A stretch of DNA of 64,000 nucleotides from Zeimonas sp050187175. Lineage in GTDB: Bacteria; Pseudomonadota; Gammaproteobacteria; Burkholderiales; Burkholderiaceae_E. Made by a program: the position numbers and the translations under genes. The notes beneath the pieces are model-generated. The model worked only from the letters and a program-made list of their open reading frames with translations, was not told where the DNA came from and ran no database searches. Location of the stretch: assembly GCA_050187175.1 (NCBI GenBank), contig JBFWXS010000002.1, positions 1-64,000 of the forward strand, in the 5' to 3' direction. This document shows, in pieces, positions 8,880-16,259 of the stretch. Position 1 is the stretch's first letter; each line of letters opens with the position of its first letter.

Positions 8880-9815
8880 ATGAAGACCTTTCCATCAATG
8901 AACTCGACAGCCTCGGCATGCGAAGACGGCGGCGATCCCCTGGTAGGCATCAATTTCAAATGGGACGACGAGCCAGCCACGCCGAAATGCGTGTTCGCCT
9001 CGCCCGGTCTCCATGTACACCATATTGCCGCCAGCGCCAGAGCGCACACGGTGAGGATGCACCGGTCGAGCCATACGCTGCTGATCTTCGATGAGGGAAG
9101 CTATAGCGACGGTGGCCGGCGCATCGAAGGCAAATCGATCGCGCTGGGATCTGCCGGCGATGCGGGAGTAGACGTCCTGCCGGCCGGCTCGGAGCTCGTG
9201 GGCTGGTCCACCGCGCGAAGCCAGGTCGGCGTCACGATCATCTCGGTGGACGACCGCCACTACAGGGAATCCTTGCACGGCGGGCCCGCGCCCCGCGTGG
9301 GTGTGAAGATGCGCCATGGTCTTCTGCCTCCGCTGCTGTCGAGGCTGCGCCGCTGGGCCTCCCATCAGTGGAGCGACGTGAACTCGCTCCATGCCGAATC
9401 CGTCCTGCAGTTGCTGCTGCACGAAGTGATCGACGCCCAGCAATGCACAACGCCGCCGGCAGGCGGCGCCAGGAATCAAGGCTTGTCATTCCGCGCTCAG
9501 CGGATCGTCCGCGAGTTCATTGCCGAGAATCTCGATTCGAAGATCTGTCTGGATACCTTGGCCGACCAGGTCGGGATCAGCCGCTTTCACTTCGCCCGAG
9601 CCTTCAAGACATCGTTCGGCATGCCGCCGTACAAGTATGTTCTCAACGAGCGCGTGCGCCGAGCGGCCGCGGCACTGCATCACTCCCAGGCGTCCATTAC
9701 TGACATTGCCCTGGACGTCGGCTTCTCTTGCTCCAGCGAGATGAGCCGTTGCTTTCGCCAGCTCATGGGTTGCTCGCCCCGTGACTATCGCGCCAGCCGT
9801 CGCGGATCCTCTTGA
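8880..9815 (+). CDS. AraC-family transcriptional regulator
   Basis: This protein of 311 residues from the ATG at 8880 has a variable N-terminal ligand-sensing region and a C-terminal AraC domain. The domain has two helix-turn-helix units: about residues 220-245 (LDTLADQVGISRFHFARAF) and 268-302 (ITDIALDVGFSCSSEMSRCF, then GCSPRDYR). A GTG at 8853 would add nine residues; neither start has a strong ribosome site. It lies between the three transcription units that share the CGCAAGAT-N11-CGCAAGAT promoter element and is their most likely activator. No such element is seen before this gene. Confidence 0.93.
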   Translation: MKTFPSMNSTASACEDGGDPLVGINFKWDDEPATPKCVFASPGLHVHHIAASARAHTVRMHRSSHTLLIFDEGSYSDGGRRIEGKSIALGSAGDAGVDVLPAGSELVGWSTARSQVGVTIISVDDRHYRESLHGGPAPRVGVKMRHGLLPPLLSRLRRWASHQWSDVNSLHAESVLQLLLHEVIDAQQCTTPPAGGARNQGLSFRAQRIVREFIAENLDSKICLDTLADQVGISRFHFARAFKTSFGMPPYKYVLNERVRRAAAALHHSQASITDIALDVGFSCSSEMSRCFRQLMGCSPRDYRASRRGSS

Positions 9816-10076
9816 ACGGGCGCAGTCTCGAAGGGACCCCACCCGCATACCCGCGGGAACTTGTGAATCGGACTGTCTAGCCGATCGCAAGGCCTCGACC
9901 TCCGCCCGGCGCGCGGCCGGGTAGCTGCCGGGGCGCCATGCTGCCGGCCCGGCCCGGCCCGGCCCGGCCCGGTTCGGCCCAGCCCAGCCCAGCCTAGTTC
10001 CGCCCCGCCCGCCGCGCAGGCCGGCGATCTCCTGCACGGAACGTCTCTTGTATGCCGTCCGGCGGCATCAGCCACG
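9816..10076. other. Gene-free spacer after the AraC gene
   Basis: No coding sequence is supported here. The spacer (349 bases in all, to 10164) holds the GGCCC-type tandem repeat at 9946-9995 and, at its right end, the operator/promoter at 10077-10137. Open frames on the minus strand are low-complexity products of the repeat. No terminator with a T-run was seen after the AraC gene. Confidence 0.6.
9946..9995. repeat. Pentanucleotide tandem repeat (GGCCC-type)
   Basis: There are five perfect GGCCC units (9946-9970), one GGTTC, one GGCCC, two AGCCC and one AGCCT, ten units in all. The tract lies between the AraC gene and the promoter at 10077 and could vary in length between strains by slippage. 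It is not in a gene, so any effect would be on the DNA or transcript. Confidence 0.85.
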
Positions 10077-10137
10077 CGCAAGAAGTCTTCACTTGCGCAA
10101 GATTCGAGTAGCCGCCGGAACCTCCGCTTCGTAGAGT
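10077..10137 (+). promoter_or_regulatory. Predicted AraC-type operator and promoter for the molybdoenzyme operon
   Basis: CGCAAGAA (10077-10084), 11 bases, CGCAAGAT (10096-10103), 28 bases, then TAGAGT (10132-10137) as a -10 box. The element faces the VOC gene at 10165 in the same relative direction and spacing as the two minus-strand elements at 5645-5705 and 8623-8683. One base differs in the distal half-site. The predicted start is about 21 bases before the ATG. Confidence 0.75.
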
Positions 10138-10164
10138 TACCGCAGCAGATTCACCGACATCGAC

Positions 10165-10782
10165 ATGACCATGACATTCCCGCCGCGCCCGCCGATCGAG
10201 ACGAATGGCGTCCCGCCCGCGCTCTTCGCGCACGTCGTTCTGCAGACAGCCCGTGTCGATGAGATGAAGGACTGGTACTGCACGGTACTGTCCGCTCACG
10301 TGGTCCATGAAGGACACGGTCTTTGCTTTCTGACCTACGACGACGAGCACCATCGAATCGCTTTCCTGTCGTCGCCCGGCCTCGAGCGGGCCGACCGCGA
10401 GTGGGCCGGCGTGCACCACGTGGCTTACAGCTTCGCCGAGCTCGGACAACTGCTGTCCACCTATCGCCATTTGAAGGCCAAGGGAATCCTGCCGTCCCGA
10501 TCCATCAACCACGGACCGACGACCTCGCTGTACTACCGCGATCCGGACGGCAACCGCGTGGAGATGCAGGTCGACAACTTCTCGTCCAAGGAGGAGGCGG
10601 CGCGCTATTTCTACAGCGACGAGTTCGAGCGCAACCCGGTCGGCGTGCAGTTCGACCCCGAGAATCTGATACGGGACTATGAAGCAGGCGTTCCGCTCGT
10701 CGACCTGCTGCGGCGCCCGCCGCTGCCGCCTGGCGCGACGCTTGGCGACATGCGGACAGAGCGCCAGGGCGACGGCCGATGA
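10165..10782 (+). CDS. VOC-fold (glyoxalase/extradiol dioxygenase-like) protein
   Basis: This 205-residue vicinal-oxygen-chelate protein has likely metal ligands His23 (FAHVVL), His84 or His85 (GVHHVAYSF) and Glu133 (NRVEMQVDN). The segment YYRDPDGNRVEMQ is typical of the extradiol ring-cleavage and related branch. It may cleave a catechol-like ring, but single-domain VOC proteins also include isomerases and hydrolases. It is the first gene of a plus-strand operon (chaperone, molybdoenzyme, ferredoxin, reductase, Bug) with a promoter that matches the AraC-type element. Confidence 0.82.
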   Translation: MTMTFPPRPPIETNGVPPALFAHVVLQTARVDEMKDWYCTVLSAHVVHEGHGLCFLTYDDEHHRIAFLSSPGLERADREWAGVHHVAYSFAELGQLLSTYRHLKAKGILPSRSINHGPTTSLYYRDPDGNRVEMQVDNFSSKEEAARYFYSDEFERNPVGVQFDPENLIRDYEAGVPLVDLLRRPPLPPGATLGDMRTERQGDGR

Positions 10783-10792
10783 GGAGACTGTC

Positions 10793-11560
10793 ATGAAGCA
10801 TGCGGTGCAAACCGCCCCGCGACAGCCGGGCGAGCGAGCGCTGCCGCGGGGATCCGAGATCTGGATCAGGCAGTTCGACGGACAGATGCTGGTCTGCGGG
10901 CTGCTTGCCAAGGCGCTGTACGGCGCTCCCGACCGCGGTTGGCTCGATCAGCTGATCGTCAACAGCGTCTTCGATGCGATTCCGTTTGGCGAGGCCTTGC
11001 CGGAGATGGCGGAGGCCGCGGCCCGCCTCAAGGCCTGGGCCGATTCGCATCGCGCGGGACTGGACGATGCGGCGTTCGAGGTCTTGTCCGACGACTACAC
11101 CCGGCTCTTCGTGGGGCCGGGCCGGCTGGGCGCGGCGCCGTGGGAGTCGGTCTACGTCAACAAGGACAGGGCAGTGTTCCAGCTCGAGACCGCCGCAGTC
11201 AGTCGCTGGTACGAGCGATTCGGTGTGGCAATCGCCAGCGACTACAACGAACCTGCAGACCACGTCGGCCTCGAGTTCAGCTTCATGGCTCATCTGGCGA
11301 ACCTGACAGTGCAGGCATCAATGGATGAGGACGGTGAAGAAGTAGGCCGCCTGATTGCCGCCCAGCGCGGCTTTGTCGGCCAGCACCTCGCTCGATGGGT
11401 GCCGGCGTGGGCCGACGAAGTCGAGCGTAATGCGAAGACCGGCTGCTACGTCGCGCTGGCGGCATTGGCGCGTGCCGCGGTCGCCGAGCTGCAGTCGTTC
11501 TTCGCTGTCTCTTTGCCGCGGGTGCCGGCGAGCGGCCCCTTCCGCATCGTGCCCGCCTAG
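10793..11560 (+). CDS. TorD/DmsD-family molybdoenzyme maturation chaperone
   Basis: This 255-residue helical protein has the family marks DDYTRLFVGPG and APWESVY (about residues 100-125) and the helix EFSFMAHLANL. TorD-type chaperones bind the apo-form of a DMSO/TMAO-reductase-type enzyme and help insert the bis-MGD molybdenum cofactor. The molybdoenzyme 90 bases downstream is the obvious client. Because the client has no TAT signal, the chaperone probably acts in cofactor loading rather than export proofreading. The start at 10793 is ten bases after the VOC stop. Confidence 0.9.
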   Translation: MKHAVQTAPRQPGERALPRGSEIWIRQFDGQMLVCGLLAKALYGAPDRGWLDQLIVNSVFDAIPFGEALPEMAEAAARLKAWADSHRAGLDDAAFEVLSDDYTRLFVGPGRLGAAPWESVYVNKDRAVFQLETAAVSRWYERFGVAIASDYNEPADHVGLEFSFMAHLANLTVQASMDEDGEEVGRLIAAQRGFVGQHLARWVPAWADEVERNAKTGCYVALAALARAAVAELQSFFAVSLPRVPASGPFRIVPA

Positions 11561-11584
11561 TGCGTCCGACCGCGGCGACCCAGG

Positions 11585-11629
11585 CCGCAGCGAGCCGGAC
11601 CGCAGCGAGCCGGACCGCAGCGAGCCGGG
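11585..11629 (+). repeat. Three 15-bp tandem repeats in the leader of the molybdoenzyme gene
   Basis: The unit CCGCAGCGAGCCGGA occurs at 11585-11599 and 11600-11614, and again at 11615-11629 with the last base changed to G. It fills half of the 89-base gap between the chaperone stop and the molybdoenzyme start. It may affect translation or mRNA stability, or it may be neutral slippage. Confidence 0.85.
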
Positions 11630-11649
11630 CGTCTCAACGAGGAGCCGAC

Positions 11650-14250
11650 ATGAGTTCGTACACGACGATAGAGAAATGGAGCGAGGCCGTCCGCCAGGCA
11701 GGCGCGGTGGGCTTCGGCCTCAAGAAGGCGCCGCGATCGAGCGAGCTGCAAGGCCCCGGGGGCGGCAAGGGCCGCTGGATCCCCGCCGACTGCTGGCCCG
11801 ACTGCGGCAGCAAAGGCTTCAACCGGGCTTATGTCGAGAACGGCGTCGTCGTGCGAATGGGAACGGATGACACGATCGCCGACAGCTGGAACAGGCCGCA
11901 GCTGCGTGCATGCGCGCGCGGCCAGGCGCTGCGCCTGTGGCTTCTCGGCGCCGACCGGCTGAAGTATCCGATGAAGCGCAAGCACTGGGAGCCCGGGGGC
12001 GGCAGGAAGGAACTGCGCGGCAGGGACGAATGGGTCAGGATCTCCTGGGACGAAGCGCTGGACATCCTGGCCGGAGAGCTCAAACGCGTCAAGGAGACCT
12101 ACGGAAACTCGGCGATCCTGGCCAACTGGGTCGGCGTGATCGCCGCCCGTTTCCTGGGAGCCTACGGCGGCTTCACCGAGCAGTGGGGCGGCCACTCGAC
12201 CGGGACGTGGGCCAATGCGATGCACTTCACCGGCTTCCGCGGCGTCTGGAACGATCGCTTCGACATGGTCGAAACGAAGCTCTTCCTGCTGTGGGGCACC
12301 AATCCGGTCTGGAGCCAGGCCGGCCTGCCTGCGCTGAACTACTGGGAAGCCAAGAAGCGCGGCGCGCGATTCATCGCGATCGATCCGTTCTACAACCCGA
12401 CCTACGAGATGCTGACGGACGAGTGGCTGCCGATCCGGCCGGGGACGGACCACGCGATGCTGCTGGGCATGATCCATACGCTTCTGGTGGAAGACGACCC
12501 GGTCTCCAATCCGCTCATAGACTGGGACTTCCTGCATCGCTGCACCGTCGGCTTCGACGCGGAGCACATGCCGGAAGGGGCCGATCCGGCCGAGAATTTT
12601 CGCGACTACGTGCTCGGCATCCACGACGGCGCGGCAAAGGACGCCGAATGGGCCGCCGCGATCTGCGGCGCTCCTCCCGAGCGCATCCGCCAGCTCGCGC
12701 GGCTGCTGGCCACCGAGCGGGATGCCGCGATCTGCACGTCCTGCGGCCCCGCACGCGTCGACAATGCCGACCTGCTGCCGCAGGCCTTTCTCGCGCTTGC
12801 CGCGATGACGGGGCACCTGGGCAAGGCACACAGCCAGCTCGGCGTTGCCCACCACTTCGGAACCAATGGCGGCCCGCAGCTCGTGCAAGGCCAGAACTCG
12901 CGCTCCTACGCCAAATCGCATCTGCGCGCACCGCCGGTTCCGAATCCGGTTGCCGACAACATGATGGCAGGCGGCTTCGAGCTGCAGCCTCGCAAGGGCT
13001 GCATCAATCTGAACGAGATCAACACGGCCATTCTTACAGGGCAGTACACGGGAACGGACGGACAGAAGCAGCCGATCGACATCCGGCTGATCTACCACGC
13101 GCATGGATCGCGCGTGAATCAGCTGCCGAACACGCTGGATGCGATCGCGGCGCACCGGAAGGTCGAGTTCGTCGTCACTCAGAACATGTTCATGAATGCC
13201 GATGCCCTCTATTCCGACCTGGTCCTGCCGGTCACTTCGCGATGGGAGCGCGACGGCAACGTCTGCATCGGCTACAGGGAGGAGCTGCTGTGGCACTCGA
13301 AGGTCATGGAACCGTACTTCGAATGCAAGGACGATCTGTGGATAGGCGTCGAGCTCGCGAAGCGCCTGGGCGTGGATCCGAGGATCGTCGAACCCTGGCC
13401 TTGGAAGCAGGAGATCTTCAACCAGGTCGCCGACGCGCGCGTGATGAACGACGACGGCAAGACGCTCGAACCGCTCGTCACGATCACTGAGGAGGACATC
13501 ACCGCCTTCGGTGTCGAGGGCTCGCCGCAGCAGGGGCGGATTTCGATCCAGGAGTTCAAGGAGAAGGGCATCTACCACATCCCGCGTGCGCCGGGAGACA
13601 GGCATGGCTACGTTCATCTGGCTGATTTCCGCAGAGACCCCGAGAAGAGCCCGCTGAACTCCAGGAGCGGCAAGATCGAGATCCACTGCCAGGCCCTGGC
13701 CGACAGCGTCAACCGCCTCGGCTGGTCGCGGGTCCGGCCGATTCCGGCCTATACGCCGCCGCTCGAAGGATACGAGGTGACGTTCAAGGACTGGGGCCGC
13801 CGCATCAAGGGAGACTATCCGCTGCAGCTGTACAACGTGCACATGCCGCGCAGCGCACACTCGTTCTTCGATACCGCCACGGTCACCCGCGAGCTGTTCC
13901 CGCACGAATACATCATGAATCCGCTCGATGCCGAGCCGCGGGGCATCTCGAACGGCGACACCGTGCTCGTGCGCAGCCGATGGGGCAAGGTGCTGCGCAC
14001 GGTATGGGTGACGCCGCTGGTGATGCCCGGCGTGACGGTGCTCGGTCAAGGCGCGCGCGTCGACCTGGACGAAGAGACGGGCATCGATCGCGGCGGCTGC
14101 GCCAATGTCCTGAAAGGCGCGATCCCTACCGGCGGCGGACACATCGGTTGGAACAGCGTCAACGTCGAAGTCGAGAAATGGACCGGCGCGCCGCTGCGCA
14201 GCGACCTGGCTGCCGCTCACATCGTCCCGATCCGGGAGCAGGCAGCATGA
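11650..14250 (+). CDS. DmsA-like molybdopterin oxidoreductase, no TAT signal
   Basis: This 866-residue bis-MGD molybdenum enzyme aligns with DmsA along its length (LKYPMKR, DEWVRISWDEALDIL, DEWLPIRPGTD, PSGKIEI-like SRSGKIEIHCQALAD). Ser183 in GGHSTGTW fits the molybdenum serine ligand. Two things are unusual. The N-terminal cluster motif reads C48-x3-C52-x3-G56...C88, so the third cysteine is glycine. There is also no twin-arginine signal, so the enzyme should be cytosolic. The ATG at 11650 follows GAGGAG. It is followed at a four-base overlap by a DmsB-like subunit, with no DmsC anchor gene. The substrate is unknown; S-oxide or N-oxide reduction, or aromatic hydroxyl chemistry, are possible. 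Confidence 0.9.
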   Translation: MSSYTTIEKWSEAVRQAGAVGFGLKKAPRSSELQGPGGGKGRWIPADCWPDCGSKGFNRAYVENGVVVRMGTDDTIADSWNRPQLRACARGQALRLWLLGADRLKYPMKRKHWEPGGGRKELRGRDEWVRISWDEALDILAGELKRVKETYGNSAILANWVGVIAARFLGAYGGFTEQWGGHSTGTWANAMHFTGFRGVWNDRFDMVETKLFLLWGTNPVWSQAGLPALNYWEAKKRGARFIAIDPFYNPTYEMLTDEWLPIRPGTDHAMLLGMIHTLLVEDDPVSNPLIDWDFLHRCTVGFDAEHMPEGADPAENFRDYVLGIHDGAAKDAEWAAAICGAPPERIRQLARLLATERDAAICTSCGPARVDNADLLPQAFLALAAMTGHLGKAHSQLGVAHHFGTNGGPQLVQGQNSRSYAKSHLRAPPVPNPVADNMMAGGFELQPRKGCINLNEINTAILTGQYTGTDGQKQPIDIRLIYHAHGSRVNQLPNTLDAIAAHRKVEFVVTQNMFMNADALYSDLVLPVTSRWERDGNVCIGYREELLWHSKVMEPYFECKDDLWIGVELAKRLGVDPRIVEPWPWKQEIFNQVADARVMNDDGKTLEPLVTITEEDITAFGVEGSPQQGRISIQEFKEKGIYHIPRAPGDRHGYVHLADFRRDPEKSPLNSRSGKIEIHCQALADSVNRLGWSRVRPIPAYTPPLEGYEVTFKDWGRRIKGDYPLQLYNVHMPRSAHSFFDTATVTRELFPHEYIMNPLDAEPRGISNGDTVLVRSRWGKVLRTVWVTPLVMPGVTVLGQGARVDLDEETGIDRGGCANVLKGAIPTGGGHIGWNSVNVEVEKWTGAPLRSDLAAAHIVPIREQAA

Positions 14251-14915
14251 GCGGCCAGCTCGGGTTCTATCTGGACGCCGCCGCGTGCAACGGGTGCTCG
14301 GTATGCCTGGTGGCATGCAAGGACAAGTACGACAACCCGGTCGGCGTCAACTTCCGCAAGGTGATTCATCACACGATGGGCCGCTGGGACGAGGATCCGG
14401 CGCAGCCGGGATTCCTGGTGCCCACCATCTCGGCTTACTCGCTGTCGATCTCGTGCAACCACTGCGCCGCGCCCGTGTGCATGGAAGCCTGCCCGGTCGC
14501 TGCCATCAGCAAGCGATCGGACGGACTGGTCCTGATCGACAAGAACATCTGCGTCGGTTGCCGGCTCTGCGAATGCTGTCCCTATGACGCGCCGCAGTTC
14601 AACGAAGAGCTGGGCGTCATGACGATGTGCGACGGCTGCGTCGATCAGGGGCTGGAGACGCCTCAAGCCTGCGTGGCGGCATGCCCGCAGCGGGCGCTGG
14701 AGTTCGGCGAGCTCGACGAACTGCAGGCGCGTCACGGCAACGCGGTCAACAGCGTGCTTCCGCTGCCGGATCCCTCGATCACACAGCCCTCATTGCTCGT
14801 CAATCCGCATCGCAATTCTCCGGTGCAGCGCTCCTACGCCGGCAGCTCAGGCGAAACCGGCGCGAACGACGAGGCCGTCGACGCGCGAGCCGCAGCGGGA
14901 CTGTCCCATGGCTGA
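14247..14915 (+). CDS. DmsB-like four-cluster ferredoxin subunit
   Basis: This 222-residue electron-transfer subunit resembles DmsB. It has four cysteine groups: C14-C17-C20-C24, C70-C73-C78-C82, C102-C105-C108 with C110-C111, and C128-C131-C142-C146. The third group is odd: where DmsB has C-x2-C-x2-C-x3-CP, this has C-x2-C-x2-C-E-C-C-P, one residue short with an extra cysteine. The final cluster may therefore be altered. It should pass electrons to the molybdoenzyme. The start overlaps the molybdoenzyme stop (ATGA) and its end overlaps the FAD reductase start by eight bases. Confidence 0.92.
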   Translation: MSGQLGFYLDAAACNGCSVCLVACKDKYDNPVGVNFRKVIHHTMGRWDEDPAQPGFLVPTISAYSLSISCNHCAAPVCMEACPVAAISKRSDGLVLIDKNICVGCRLCECCPYDAPQFNEELGVMTMCDGCVDQGLETPQACVAACPQRALEFGELDELQARHGNAVNSVLPLPDPSITQPSLLVNPHRNSPVQRSYAGSSGETGANDEAVDARAAAGLSHG

Positions 14916-16191
14916 TACCTACGTGCTGATAGGAGGAGGCTATGCGTCCTGCCGCGCCGCCGATTGCCTGCGCAAGGAAGGCTTCGAAGGGCGCATCGTC
15001 ATCGTGAGCGAGGAACCGCATCTCCCCTACAGCAGACCGCCGCTGTGCAAGAAGGCGCTGCTGACCGAGACCGGGGTGTCGCGACTGCTACTTCGGCAAG
15101 CGGGCTTCTTCCAGAAGGAACGCATCGAGCTGATGCTGGGCAAGCCCGTCACCGGGATCGACCGCGCCCGTCGATTGGTGAAGTTCGCGGATTCGCCGCC
15201 GCTGGGCTATGACAGGCTGCTGCTGGCAACCGGTGGGCGTCCGCGCCGTCTGCCCGTCAGTGGTGCGGATCTTCCGGGCGTCCATGTGATCCGGACCTTC
15301 GAGGACTCGAACCATCTGCGGGCCGAGCTCAGCCCCGGCACGCGGCTAGTGATAATCGGCGCCGGCTATATCGGGCTCGAGACCGCCGCGGCCGCTCGCA
15401 GCATAGGCGTCGAGGTCACCGTCGTCGAGCTGTCGGCGCGGCTGATGAGCCGGGTGGTCGCGCCGGTGACCTCCGAGTTCTTCGCGCGCTGCCATCTCGA
15501 TCACGGCGTGCGCTTGATGCTGCACCGCTCGGCGACTGCCTTCGAAGGGCGGCAGCGAGTCGAGTCCGTGCTGCTCGACGACGGCCAGCGGCTCGCGGCG
15601 GATGCTGTTCTCGTAGCAGCGGGGAATGTGCCCGAGTACCGGCTTGCCGCGGAAAGCGGGCTCGAATGCGAAGGCGGAGTCGTCGTCGACGAGCGCTGCC
15701 GCACGTCCGATCCGCTGATCTTCGCGGCCGGCGACTGCACGCGGCATCCCAGCGTCCGATACGGACGGCGGATCCAGCTCGAGTCGGTGGACAACGCGCT
15801 CGAGCAGGCTCGCGTCGCCGCCGCCGGCATGTGCGGGCGCCGGATCCGGCATGCGCATGTCCCGTGGTTCTGGTCGGATCAGTATGGTCTGAAGCTTCAG
15901 ATCACCGGCCTGTCCGATGGCTTCGACAGCGCCGTGGTCAGAGGCGATCCCGACAGAGCCGGATTCTCCGTCTGGTATCTGCGGGACCGCGAGGTTCTCT
16001 GCATGGAGACCGTCGGCAGTCCCGTCGAGTTCGTCCAGGCCGGCCGATGGATAGGCGCGCGGGCCAAGGTGGACGAGCGCCTGCTGCGGGATGCGGCCGT
16101 CCCGCTCGACAAGGTCGCGATCGACGAGCAGCCGCCGTCGACAGCTCACGCGTTCCGCGTTCCTGACAGCCAGGCGCATTTCCCGGCTTGA
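14908..16191 (+). CDS. FAD-dependent NAD(P)H:ferredoxin reductase
   Basis: This 427-residue reductase belongs to the BphA4/rhodocoxin-reductase type. It has an N-terminal FAD fold (VLIGGGYASCRAADCLR), the segment YSRPPLCKKALL, an NAD(P) fold near residue 150 (LVIIGAGYIGLETAAAA) and FAAGDCTRHP before the C-terminal domain. Such reductases normally feed ferredoxins of oxygenases or P450s. Here the gene overlaps the DmsB-like subunit, so it probably delivers NAD(P)H electrons to the molybdoenzyme pair in place of a quinol-oxidising membrane anchor. That partnership is inferred from gene order. Confidence 0.9.
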   Translation: MADTYVLIGGGYASCRAADCLRKEGFEGRIVIVSEEPHLPYSRPPLCKKALLTETGVSRLLLRQAGFFQKERIELMLGKPVTGIDRARRLVKFADSPPLGYDRLLLATGGRPRRLPVSGADLPGVHVIRTFEDSNHLRAELSPGTRLVIIGAGYIGLETAAAARSIGVEVTVVELSARLMSRVVAPVTSEFFARCHLDHGVRLMLHRSATAFEGRQRVESVLLDDGQRLAADAVLVAAGNVPEYRLAAESGLECEGGVVVDERCRTSDPLIFAAGDCTRHPSVRYGRRIQLESVDNALEQARVAAAGMCGRRIRHAHVPWFWSDQYGLKLQITGLSDGFDSAVVRGDPDRAGFSVWYLRDREVLCMETVGSPVEFVQAGRWIGARAKVDERLLRDAAVPLDKVAIDEQPPSTAHAFRVPDSQAHFPA

Positions 16192-16259
16192 TGCGAAGCA
16201 GCCGATCCAGCGCCCCTATCCCTCAACCCTCTTGCTATCTATAACGATTGGAGACCAGT

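Noticed and set aside
9946..9995. Short regular repeats as a CRISPR array
   Set aside because: Five-base units with no spacers; this is a simple tandem repeat.
11557..14316. 919-codon open frame opposite the DmsA-like gene
   Set aside because: Antisense shadow; the plus-strand frame has full family similarity and a ribosome site, while this one has a biased Arg/Asp/His composition.
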